From the NCBI RefSeq assembly GCF_965204935.1, contig NZ_CBDBFO010000002.1: a stretch of DNA of 64,000 nt; one strand, written 5' to 3'. This document shows, piece after piece, positions 25,201 to 34,635 of the stretch. A program made the position numbers and the translations under genes. A model generated the notes under the pieces. That model did no database searches. It saw only the letters and a list, made by a program, of their open reading frames with translations, and had not been told where the DNA came from. The stretch comes from Hoeflea_A sp965204935 (lineage in GTDB: Bacteria > Pseudomonadota > Alphaproteobacteria > Rhizobiales > Rhizobiaceae). Positions within the stretch are counted from its first letter, which is position 1. Each line of letters opens with the position of its first letter.

Positions 25201-26541
25201 ATGAACCGGTCACGTTTTTTATCCGACATATTATCGACCATATTCGAACGCCGGTATTCTGCCTCTGCGGCTGTAGACAAACGGCCGATTGACGAGGTCT
25301 GCCGCGCATTGCTGACCGGTGCCGGCGAAGTGTCGGGTCTCAAGCTCGCGCGCACGATACTCGCGCGTTACAGCGCCATGGATGAGGACGAGAAACGGGC
25401 CTTCTTCCAGTTTCTCAACGAAGAGCTCGATGTCGACACCGTGGCTGTGAAAGAAAGCGCGCGCCTCTACGGGTCCGAGCGCACACCGGAGCATCTCGAG
25501 GACCTGATCGCTTCTGCAGAACCTGTGCGCCAGGAATTGCTGCGCCGGATAAACCAGGTGCCGGGTGCCACCCCGCAACTTGTCGCGATGCGCCTCGACC
25601 TGCTCGGCTTTCTCAAGGACAACCCGGAATTCGGACGCACCGACCTGGACTTCATCCATCTGTTTACTTCGTGGTTCAACAGGGGGTTCCTCGTGCTGCG
25701 ACGGATCGACTGGGACACGCCCGCCAATATTCTTGAAAAGATTATCGAATATGAGGCGGTGCACGCCATCGATGACTGGGACGATCTGCGGCGGCGGATC
25801 GAGCCCGAAGACCGCCACTGCTTTGCTTTTTTCCACCCGGTGATGCCGGACGAGCCGTTGATTTTCGTGGAGGTCGCACTTGCCAAGGGTGTACCTGGTT
25901 CCGTGCAGCAGGTGCTTGCCGAAGAGCGTGAAATACTTTCGGAAAATCAGGCAGATACGGCGGTTTTCTACTCAATCTCCAACTGCCAGCGAGGCCTGCG
26001 CGGCATCTCTTTCGGCAATTCATTGATCAAACAGGTGGTCGAAGACCTGTCTCGCGACCTGCCGCAATTGAACACCTTTGTCACACTGTCTCCGATACCG
26101 GGTCTGAACCGGTGGCTCCAGGGCCTGAGGGACGAACAGCCGGACAGCGCCGTGGCCGAGATCTTGTCTGCCGTTGACCACGCGGAAAAAAGCGGTGACA
26201 CGGTTTCTCTCGATCACTACGGCCCGGAACTGCGTTTCCTGGCGACGCAATATCTGGTTGAGCAAAAACGGCCCAATGGCATGCCGCTTGATCCGGTAGC
26301 GCGATTCCATCTCGGCAATGGCGCGCTGATCCATGACGTGCACGCACTCGCCGACATCTCGCCAAACGGGCTGCAACAGTCCAGCGGTGTGATGGTCAAT
26401 TACCTCTACGACCTTTCGAAGGTCGAACAGAATCACGAAGAATTCGCGACCGACCAAACAGTGGCCCAGTCGCGCACGATCCAGTCGGTCCTGCGTGCCG
26501 GCTTCCCGGACAGGAAAACACGGAAAACCGCAAATGGCTAA
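25201..26541 (+). CDS. matA: Malonyl-CoA decarboxylase
   Basis: A 446-aa cytoplasmic enzyme converting malonyl-CoA to acetyl-CoA and CO2. The N-terminal helical domain (residues 1-160) is followed by the GNAT-fold catalytic domain with CFAFFHPVMPDEPLIFVEVAL, FYSISNCQRGLRGISFGNSL, the motif LSPIPGLNRWLQ, and the C-terminal HLGNGALIHDVHALADISPNGLQQSSG segment carrying the conserved histidine. The start is the ATG at 25201; a TTG codon directly before it is in frame. It overlaps matB by 8 bp. Confidence 0.93.
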   Translation: MNRSRFLSDILSTIFERRYSASAAVDKRPIDEVCRALLTGAGEVSGLKLARTILARYSAMDEDEKRAFFQFLNEELDVDTVAVKESARLYGSERTPEHLEDLIASAEPVRQELLRRINQVPGATPQLVAMRLDLLGFLKDNPEFGRTDLDFIHLFTSWFNRGFLVLRRIDWDTPANILEKIIEYEAVHAIDDWDDLRRRIEPEDRHCFAFFHPVMPDEPLIFVEVALAKGVPGSVQQVLAEEREILSENQADTAVFYSISNCQRGLRGISFGNSLIKQVVEDLSRDLPQLNTFVTLSPIPGLNRWLQGLRDEQPDSAVAEILSAVDHAEKSGDTVSLDHYGPELRFLATQYLVEQKRPNGMPLDPVARFHLGNGALIHDVHALADISPNGLQQSSGVMVNYLYDLSKVEQNHEEFATDQTVAQSRTIQSVLRAGFPDRKTRKTANG

Positions 26542-28048
26542 CCCGCTTTACGAGGCGCTCTTTGCGCCGCATGAGAACAGTACCGCGCCCTTTCTTCATC
26601 TGAAGGATGGTGGCCACCTGACCTTTGAGGCGTTTCTGCGGAAGGCGGCGCAGTTCGCGCACGTAATTGCCGATAGCGGCCTTGCCGCTGGCGACCGGCT
26701 CGCCGTTCAGGTTGCAAAGTCACCGGAAGCGCTGGCTGTCTATGCGGCCTGTGTGCGCAGCGGCGTCGTCTTCCTGCCGCTCAACACGGCTTATACCCCG
26801 TCCGAAATCGACTACTTTGTCGGTGATGCCGGCGCAAAGCTGCTATTGTGCGATTCCGCTTCGGCTGATGCGCTGGCACCCATCGCCACGCAAAATGAGT
26901 CGGCCCTGATGACTGTGAACGCCGACGGCTCGGGAAGCTTCCCGGACGCGGCGCGTGACAAGCCTGCGAATTTCGAAACCGCTGCGCGAGCCGGCGACGA
27001 CCTGGCAGCGTTTCTCTATACGTCCGGCACGACAGGACGGTCCAAGGGGGCGATGCTGACGCAGGACAACCTGCTTTCCAACGCGATGACACTTGTCGAT
27101 TACTGGCGCTTCTCATCGGACGATGTGCTGCTTCATGCCCTGCCGATCTTCCACACCCATGGCCTGTTCGTTGCCATGAATGTCAGCCTGCTTGCCGGAT
27201 GTTCGGTCATCTTCCTTCCGGCTTTCAACATCGACGACCTGATCGGCAATATGCCGAAGGCAACCGCCATGATGGGCGTGCCCACATTCTATACGCGCCT
27301 TCTCGACGATCCGCGATTTACCGGCGAGCTTACCGGTCATATGCGTCTTTTCGTGTCCGGTAGCGCGCCGCTCCTTGCCGAAACCCACGTCTCGTTCGAG
27401 GAGCGCACGGGCCATCGCATCCTTGAGCGCTACGGCATGACGGAAACGAACATGAACACATCGAACCCCTACGACGGCGAGCGCAGGGCCGGCACGGCCG
27501 GCTTCCCGCTTCCGGGCGTGGACCTGCGTGTCGCGGAACCGTCAACGGGCGACAAGGTCGAAGATGGAGAGATTGGAGTAATCGAGGTGCGCGGTCCGAA
27601 TGTTTTCAAGGGCTACTGGCAGATGCCGGAAAAGACGAAAGAGGAATTTCGCGACGACGGCTTCTTTATCACCGGCGATCTCGGCAAAATCGATGAAGAC
27701 GGCTATGTCCACATTGTCGGCCGCCAGAAGGACCTGATCATCTCCGGCGGCTACAACATCTATCCGAAAGAAATCGAGCTGCTGCTGGACGAGCAGGACG
27801 GCGTACTCGAATCCGCGGTGATCGGTGTGCCGCATCCCGATTTCGGCGAGGGTGTCGTCGGTGTGATCGTGCCGGAACCGGGCCGCGAACCCGACGCTGA
27901 AACCCTCATGGACGCGATCGGCGGGCAGATCGCCCGTTTCAAGCAGCCCAAGAAGCTGGTGATCGTCGACGAACTGCCCCGCAACACGATGGGCAAGGTT
28001 CAGAAAAATGTCTTGCGGGACCGGTTTGGCGATCTGTTGGCTGGCTGA
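26534..28048 (+). CDS. matB: Malonyl-CoA synthetase
   Basis: A 504-aa acyl-CoA synthetase of the ANL superfamily that activates malonate with ATP and CoA. Core motifs are AFLYTSGTTGRSKGAML (P-loop), ERYGMTETNMNTSNPYDGERRAG (malonate-selective loop), FFITGDLGKIDEDGYVHIVGRQKDLIISGGYNIYPKEIE, and the catalytic lysine in PRNTMGKVQKN. The start at 26534 overlaps matA (ATGGCTAA). Together with MatA it turns malonate into acetyl-CoA. The dicarboxylate carrier gene matC that usually follows is absent. Confidence 0.93.
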   Translation: MANPLYEALFAPHENSTAPFLHLKDGGHLTFEAFLRKAAQFAHVIADSGLAAGDRLAVQVAKSPEALAVYAACVRSGVVFLPLNTAYTPSEIDYFVGDAGAKLLLCDSASADALAPIATQNESALMTVNADGSGSFPDAARDKPANFETAARAGDDLAAFLYTSGTTGRSKGAMLTQDNLLSNAMTLVDYWRFSSDDVLLHALPIFHTHGLFVAMNVSLLAGCSVIFLPAFNIDDLIGNMPKATAMMGVPTFYTRLLDDPRFTGELTGHMRLFVSGSAPLLAETHVSFEERTGHRILERYGMTETNMNTSNPYDGERRAGTAGFPLPGVDLRVAEPSTGDKVEDGEIGVIEVRGPNVFKGYWQMPEKTKEEFRDDGFFITGDLGKIDEDGYVHIVGRQKDLIISGGYNIYPKEIELLLDEQDGVLESAVIGVPHPDFGEGVVGVIVPEPGREPDAETLMDAIGGQIARFKQPKKLVIVDELPRNTMGKVQKNVLRDRFGDLLAG

Positions 28049-28103
28049 CAAATAGCCGCCGGGTCCCGCGTATCAGCAAAGCCGACGGTCTTGATCAGAC
28101 TGC

Positions 28104-29292
28104 TCAGATGCGCGCGCCTTCGGGGATCGTGCGGGGCAGGGCATTGAGTGCCTCGATGCTGAATCCGGCGATCTTCTTATATTTTTCCGCATGCGCTGCC
28201 AGTTCCTCATGGCCTGCAACATCCTCGATCCGGTCGAACTGGCCGCCGCAGCGATCCTCGATCATCTGCAGAACGGCATCCGGACCGCTGCCGCGGTTGG
28301 TCAGTATGATGTTGCGCGTCGCCGGAAGCACTTCGGCTTCGTAGGCCTCGAGCGCCTTTGCCGTGACACCGTAATCAAGCATTGCGCGACCGAGTTTTCT
28401 GGCGTCGACAATGGCCTGGCTGGCGCCGTTTGAGCCGACCGGATATGTGGCGTGTGCAGCGTCGCCCATGAGCGTGACCGCGCCGTCTGTCCAGCGATCG
28501 ATCGGGTCCCGGTCGACCATGGGATATTCGAACACCTTTTCCGCACTCCTGATCAGCTCCGGTATGTCGATCCAGTCAAAGGCCCAATCCTCAAACGACG
28601 GATAAAAGTCGGCGATATCGGCTTCCCTGTTCCAGTCTTCCTTGTTCCATCCGGCGTCCGGATCGTAAGTCAGTTCCGCGATCCAGTTCATGGTGACAAG
28701 TCCGGTATCCGGATCAGGTTCCGAGATCGGGTAAGCGACCACGCGTTGTGTTGCATGGCCGATCAGCGCCATTGATGCGCCGGTTCGAAAGGGCTTGGCT
28801 TTTGATGTTGCCCGCCACAGAACCGCGCCGCCCCAGATCGGTTCACCTTCATCGGGTTCCATTTGTGCACGCAATGCGGAATGGATGCCGTCGGCGCCGA
28901 CGATCACGGTACCCTTTTCGGTTCGTTTCGTGCCGTCCTTTGTATTGACGAGGTTGAGCACCGGGCCATCGGCCGAATTCTGAAACCCGGTCGCGCGCCA
29001 TCCGGTCTCGAGGCAGCCGGGTTCCGCGCGCTGCATGAGAGTATCGAACAGCAGCATCTGAAGGGCGCCGCGATGGACCGAGTATTGCGGCCAGTTATAA
29101 CCCGCCCATTTACCGCGCGGTTCCGTCCAGATCCGCAGACCGTGTTTGGTAAAGAAGCCGTATTCCTGGGTTGCTACGGCGATTTCAGCCAGTTCCGCCT
29201 CCAGTCCCAGATCGAACAGTTCGCGCACGGCGTTGGGCTGCAGATTGATGCCGACACCGAGCGGCCGCAGCGAGGAGACCGCTTCGAATATC
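28104..29292 (-). pseudogene. FAD-dependent monooxygenase, N-terminus removed at the IS junction
   Basis: A flavoprotein hydroxylase-like gene cut by the left end of IS copy 2. The surviving frame reads from IFEAVSSLRPLGVGINLQPN at the junction through GADGIHSALR, the second FAD motif GAVTLMGDAAHATYPVGSNGASQAIVDA, to the C-terminus. About 30 to 35 N-terminal residues, including the GxGxxG dinucleotide-binding motif, are missing, so the product should not bind FAD. An internal GTG at 29228 is the first remaining start-like codon. No matching fragment is found on the other side of the IS. Confidence 0.85.
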
Positions 29293-30378
29293 GTAACTGC
29301 TCACCCCCACTTTAAGTCCCCGAGATTCAACGGCGGTTTCAGACCCACTAGCTCAATCGAGATGCCTTTTTGGCCTCGGAGTGGTGCGACGATTTGAATC
29401 GGCTATTAACGATCCCCTCATTGCGATTTTCGTGATTCTATCGGGTTATGACACGTGTTCGATTGATTTGGGAAAAGCCGCATTGGGGTGGTCTTTCAGT
29501 CAAGGCTACTCGCTGCATTTGGAAGCCTGAAAAGGCGATGCGGCCACCGCATGGCCTGATGTCCATGGCATCGCGGGCGGACTGATGGCAAGCGTGAATG
29601 GCACTTCCCTGCGTGAAGAGTTCGATGCTGCCAGGGCGCGCATTGCCGCGCTGCGCAAAGCGGGCAGGATTTCAGATGACGTCGATGCGGTTATTGGCGT
29701 GTTGTGCAGCTTGCTGGGCATCCTGATCGCCATCTTTCTGGAAAAGACGACCAGGAAGACCGGCAAGAACTCCAGTATTGCGCCGTCGCAGACGGATAAG
29801 GACAACACCGGGAAACGGAGCAAAAAGGCTTCCGGCAAGGGTGTGGCGCCGAACTGGATGACGGGCGAAAACCTTCGCAAGGTCACCGTCGGGGAAACCT
29901 CCACCGTCCAGGTTTGTGACAGTTGCGGGGCTGATCTCTCAGACGTCGAACCCTCGGCGCGCGAGGAACGCATCCATCTCGATATCATGTTCGAGGTTGT
30001 CGAGAAAAAGGTCGTCGCAGAAACCAGGGACTGCCCCAAATGCCGCACCCGAACCAAGGGGCGTTTCCCTGAAAACATGCCGGGGCCTTTGCAATATGGC
30101 GTTGGCTTTCAGGCCTTCGTGATCAACCTGCTGATTGCCCAGATGCTGTCTTTGCGCCGCGCCGTCGAACTGGTGCGGGCCATCTCTGGCGTCAGGATGT
30201 CGCAGGCCACCTGCCTGGGCTACATCCAGCGACTGCACGAGGCGCTTGAACCCTGGGAAACGGCTGCCGCCGCACATCTTCTGACCCGCCCGGCCCTGCA
30301 TGCCGATGAGACCGGTTTCAGGGTCGACAGCAAAAACCAGTGGCTGCATGTGCTGACCGATGACTCCCTGACCCTCAT

Positions 30379-31762
30379 TTATGGATACCCCGGTGTCAAG
30401 CGATTTTCGAACGGTGATGTGAGCGTGTGATCGGATGCGGTCATTTATCAGGCCTCACAGTGCGGCTTTTTGTGCAGCCGCGGGCCGGTATGGTGATGCG
30501 CGAACCGGGTCCAAATCAAGTTCCAAAGCTATTTTGCCTTTTGGGTCAACATGGTTTTCCCGCTCCGGATCTTTCCGATCAATCTCCCATGCTATTCGTC
30601 GACCTCTTCACACGTCCCGGGCACCGACGCGAAGCGTTGCGCGATCCGCGCTTACGCTACCGCCTCCGGATTCCGATAATTCTCCTGTTTCGATATCATG
30701 GCCCAGATACCCCGTGCCATCCTGTTGGCCAGCGTGATCGCGACCAGAAGCTTCGGTTTTCGATCCAGCATTCTGGCCAGCCAGCTTCCCTTGCGAACCC
30801 CAAACCGCGTCGCCGCATTGATCACTGACATCGCCCCGATGATCAACAGGCTTCGGATGTCTTTCTGACCCATCTTCGAAACTTTCCCGAGCCGGTCCTT
30901 ACCGCCTGTCGAGCGCTGAAGCGGCACGAGACCCAGCCAGGCTGCGAAGTCACGCCCCCGTTTGAAGCAATTCATGTCCGGGGCAAAGGCCTCAATTGCC
31001 AGTGCCGTCTGCAACCCGACGCCCGGCATTGTTGTCAGCCTTCGCACTGTGCCGGATGCTTTCGCCTCCGTCTTGAGTTGCTTCGTCAGATCGAAAATCC
31101 TGGTCGCCAGCAGATCGATGTGCTCGGCATACATCCGGGCCGTGTTACGCACGAGGGCGGGCAGCCCATTGGTATCGTCGTCCAGCGCGGCTCTCAACTT
31201 CTTGATCCCCGCCTTGCTCTTCGGCCCGATCACGCCATATTCGGCGAGATGGCCGCGCAGCGCATTGATGGTCTGCGTGCGCTGCCTGACAAACATCTGC
31301 CGTGATCGGAACAGCATGCCGCGCGATTGCTGCTCGGTGGATTTCACCTCAACGAACCGCATGGTCGGCCGGGAGGCAGCTTCAGTGATCGCCTCAGCGT
31401 CTGCCCTGTCGTTTTTCTGCCTTTTGACAAAAGGTTTCACGTACTGAGGTGGAATCAGCTTCACCTCATGGCCCAACTTACCGATCTCGCGGCCCCAATC
31501 GTGAGCTGTGGCGCAGGCCTCCATCGCGACAATGCATCGGGGCTGCTGTGCAAGAAACGGCATGAACTGGGCGCGGCTCAACTTCTTGCGGTAGCCAACC
31601 GAGCCATCGGCTGTGGCTCCGTGGACCTGAAAAACCTGCTTTGCAAGATCAACGCCGATGATGCTAACTTCCGACATGTGGATACTCTCCCTTTGATTTG
31701 TGACGTTCAGTATAACGGCACCTGGCACATTACGATGCCTCCGGGCGGGGTATCCACACTAT
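30379..31762. mobile_element. Nested IS110/IS1111-family element (copy 2)
   Basis: About 1.38 kb, in the same tnpC position as in copy 1, with sub-terminal repeats at 30382-30392 and 31746-31756. The identical insertion point shows that the nesting happened before the outer element was duplicated. Confidence 0.85.
30652..31677 (-). CDS. IS110/IS1111-family DEDD transposase (copy 2)
   Basis: A 341-aa transposase identical to that at 9852-10877, with the same start context (GGGAGAG before the ATG), the GVDLAK and DRADAEAI motifs of the DEDD domain and the AWLGLVPLQRSTGGK motif of the C-terminal domain. It appears intact. Confidence 0.93.
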   Translation of the reverse strand: MSEVSIIGVDLAKQVFQVHGATADGSVGYRKKLSRAQFMPFLAQQPRCIVAMEACATAHDWGREIGKLGHEVKLIPPQYVKPFVKRQKNDRADAEAITEAASRPTMRFVEVKSTEQQSRGMLFRSRQMFVRQRTQTINALRGHLAEYGVIGPKSKAGIKKLRAALDDDTNGLPALVRNTARMYAEHIDLLATRIFDLTKQLKTEAKASGTVRRLTTMPGVGLQTALAIEAFAPDMNCFKRGRDFAAWLGLVPLQRSTGGKDRLGKVSKMGQKDIRSLLIIGAMSVINAATRFGVRKGSWLARMLDRKPKLLVAITLANRMARGIWAMISKQENYRNPEAVA

Positions 31763-32428
31763 CAAGTTCCTGCACCCCAGGCGCGGCAAGGAAGCGATAG
31801 AGGCATTCGGCATCATTCCGGTCTACACCGGGGTGTTGATCCATGATTGCTGGGCATCCTACCTTGCATACAGCCAGTGCAAGCATCAGCTATGCGGGTC
31901 GCATCTGCTTCGGGAACTGACCTTTGTCGTCGACTCCAGCAATTACCGTTGGGCGCGCCTGATGAGGAAGGTGTTGCGTGAGGTCTGCCATAAGGTCAAC
32001 AAGAGCGAGACCGGGGTGTTGAGCGAGGCCGAATGTCGCAAGATACGCAAAAGGTATCGGACCATTCTGACGCAAGGTGCCGGGGAAATGCCCGACGTTC
32101 CTGCGAAACCGGAAGGTAAGCGCGGACGGGTCGCAAAGTCGGATGCCCACAACCTGCATGAGCGTCTGTTGAAACACGAGGACTCCGTGCTTCGCTTCAT
32201 GAGCGAACCCGATGTCAGCTTCACCAATAACGCGGGCGAGCAAAAAATCAGGATGGCAAAGGTCAAAATCAAAGTCTCGGGCTGCTTCCGGACAGACCGC
32301 TATGCACACGCCTGGTGCCGGATATCAAGCTACCTGAGTTCCATGGGTGCCCTCGGATATAATCCACTTGTCGCGATCCAGATCGCGCTGGCCGGAAATG
32401 CCGCCAATATGGTCAAATCACACTATGC

Positions 32429-32935
32429 TCAAGACGCGTGACGGGGTGAGCAGTTACATTTTTTGTTGATTTTTATCCTGCGCCCGACCCGCTCGGGGTG
32501 GGGAAGCGCCGCGTGTGCCGCGCACATGGCCGCCACCTTCGAGGCCATCGGCTCGGGGATCGGCGCGACCTTCGGACCGGATGCGTCGATATGGAGGTAG
32601 AGCGCCTCCGAAGTTGCCGCGACCCAGCCGTCCTGATGGATCAATTCACTATAGGCGTGAAGGCGCTTTTCATCGCAATCGACAAGCTGGAAGGTCGCTG
32701 TCACCCGGGCACCGAGATGCAATTCGCGCAGGTAACACACGTGCACTTCCGCAACGTAAAAACTGAGGCCGCGATCCTTGACGTATTGTTCGGTCAGCCC
32801 GACCGTTTCAAAAACGTGGTCGGCGCACCGGTCGAAAAGCACGTTGTAATAGGCCATGTTGAGATGGCCGTTGTAATCGATCCAGGATTCCTCGATTTCC
32901 GCTGCCGGCGCCGTGAAGGGCGCTGCGTGTGCCAT
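32429..32935 (-). CDS. Hotdog-fold thioesterase with IS-altered C-terminus
   Basis: A 168-aa acyl-CoA thioesterase of the 4-hydroxybenzoyl-CoA thioesterase type. The hotdog motif is SWIDYNGHLNMAYYNVLFDRCADHVFE, with the catalytic Asp/Asn-Gly-His pattern, then HVCYLRELHLGARVTATFQLV. It is similar in style to betainyl-CoA thioesterases of carnitine pathways, but no carnitine genes are nearby. Native sequence ends at the IS border (about KINKK); the last 9 residues (CNCSPRHAS) come from the IS end. The catalytic core is complete, so activity may persist. GGGAG precedes ATG 32935. Confidence 0.75.
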   Translation of the reverse strand: MAHAAPFTAPAAEIEESWIDYNGHLNMAYYNVLFDRCADHVFETVGLTEQYVKDRGLSFYVAEVHVCYLRELHLGARVTATFQLVDCDEKRLHAYSELIHQDGWVAATSEALYLHIDASGPKVAPIPEPMASKVAAMCAAHAALPHPERVGRRIKINKKCNCSPRHAS

Positions 32936-33055
32936 GCCGATCTCCCTCTCAACGCATTACAATTTGGCAACTTGACTCTTTCAATCAGCAGCCACAAGGG
33001 GCATCCTGCGCCCAAAGAATGAAAGAGATCTGAACGATAACGAGGTAGCAAGCAC

Positions 33056-34467
33056 ATGAGCCTGGCAGATGTCGTCGCGGCTGAAAGAAACGAGGCGGGC
33101 ATATCCGCCGCAATCGGCGTACTGAAGCAACGCTTCGGTGAACGGCTGAATACCGGTTCCTCGGTGCGCGAACAGCATGGACACACGACCACGTATCTTC
33201 CGAACCAGCACCCGGATGCCGTGGTGTTTCCTGAATCCGCGGAAGAAGTGAGGGACGTGGTGCGGATCTGCGCGGACCACAAGGTCCCGATCATACCTTA
33301 CGGTGCGGGAACTTCGCTGGAAGGTCACCTCAATGCACCCGGCGGCGGCATCAGCATCGACATGGTGAACATGAACCGCGTCCTGCAGGTCAACGCGGAG
33401 GACCTCGACTGTGTGGTCGAACCGGGCGTGACCCGGGAGGATCTCAACGTCCACCTGCGCGATACCGGATTGTTTTTCCCCATCGACCCGGGCGCCAACG
33501 CCTCGATCGGCGGCATGACAGCGACAAGGGCATCCGGCACGAACGCGGTGCGCTACGGGACGATGAAGGATAATGTGCTTTCGCTGACGGTGGTTACGGC
33601 GGACGGCCGCGAAATAACGACGGGCAGCAGGGCGCGGAAATCGTCGGCTGGTTATGATCTCACCCGGCTTTTTGTCGGCTCGGAGGGAACACTTGGCGTG
33701 ATCACCTCAATAACGCTGCGCCTCTTCGGCATTCCGCAATCGATCACCTCCGGCGTCTGCCCGTTTCCAACCGTGGATGATGCGGTCAACACCGTCATCA
33801 TGACGATCCAGATGGGGATCCCCGTCGCGCGTATCGAGCTGCTTGACGCGCTTTCCATGCGCGCAACCAATGCCTATTCCGGTCTCGACTACCCGGAAAC
33901 CCCGGCATTGTTCGTTGAGTTCCACGGAACCGATGCCTATGCGGCCGAACAGGCTGAGTTGTTCGGCGAGATCGCGGCCGATTATGGCGGCGGCGATTTC
34001 ATGTGGGCATTCGAGCAGGAAGAGCGCAACAGATTGTGGAAAGCCCGGCACAACGCCTACTGGTCGGGCTTGCAGTTGAGACCCGGCGCCGACGGCATAA
34101 CGACGGATGTGTGCGTGCCGATCTCCCGGCTTGGCGAGTGCATCCGGGAAACGCAGGAGGACATCGCGCATACGGGGTTGATCGCTCCCATCGTCGGACA
34201 TGTCGGCGACGGCAATTTTCATGTTCTCCTGCTGATCGATCAGCAAAACAACGATGAGATTTCCAAGGCGGAAGGCTTTATCGAACGACTGGCCGAGCGG
34301 GCGCTTTTGATGGAGGCACCTGCACCGGTGAACACGGTATCGGACAGGGGAAGAAATCGGTGCTGACGCGGGAACTCGGCGATGCGCTTGAGCCGATGCG
34401 CCAGATAAAGGCCGCACTCGACCCCGACAACATCATGAATCCCGGAAAGATATTTTCGCCGGGTTGA
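33056..34467 (+). pseudogene. GlcD/D-lactate dehydrogenase-type FAD oxidase, frameshifted near the C-terminus
   Basis: An FAD-linked oxidase (D-lactate or glycolate to the 2-keto acid). The PCMH FAD-binding domain shows VVFPESAEEVRDVVRICADHKVPIIPYGAGTSLEGH and DPGANASIGGMTATRASGTNAVRYG; the C-terminal domain has IVGHVGDGNFHVLLL. At 34313-34317 one G is missing relative to the expected EGTCTGEHGIG: the sequence reads GAGGCACC where GAGGGCACC would keep frame. As read, the protein stops at 34366 after 436 aa; with the base restored it continues to 34467 through KKSVLTRELG and DPDNIMNPGKIF. It may be a true mutation or a homopolymer sequencing error. Confidence 0.8.
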
Positions 34468-34635
34468 AGCAAGTCTGGCAATTTGCCGCGGATGCCATCA
34501 ATTTGTCATGACGTGACTGGATTACGCGTATAGTATGGCAGGCGCTGTCGTCTCCCAACGGGTATTTCCCGTTTCTTGGGGTTTGATATCGCCGGTTTGT
34601 CGTGCGTCTGCAAGAGGTTGTGAACTCTGGTTCGT

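Larger units (their letters stand above)
29585..32441 (+). pseudogene. tnpC: IS66 TnpC split by the inner IS (copy 2)
   Basis: Same structure as the copy 1 gene: N-terminal part 29585-30378 and C-terminal part 31763-32441 would join in frame to 490 aa. One residue differs in the C-terminal part (PDVPAK here, PEVPAK in copy 1). The element cannot mobilise itself without a transposase supplied elsewhere. Confidence 0.9.
29293..32457. mobile_element. IS66-family element, copy 2, with the same nested IS110/IS1111-family element
   Basis: The element is 3165 bp, bounded by the same 15-bp inverted repeats as copy 1 (29293-29307 and 32443-32457) and in the same orientation, offset by exactly 20,800 bp. 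It differs from copy 1 at 32096 (C for A). The flanking octamers are CGAATATC on the left and ATTTTTTG on the right, so there is no target duplication. The flanking genes are different and both are truncated. Confidence 0.92.

Noticed and set aside
8485..32465. A composite transposon formed by the two IS copies and the genes between them
   Set aside because: The outer flanking octamers (TTTTTTCC and ATTTTTTG) do not match, and copy 1 has its own private duplication. The data fit independent events plus recombination better.
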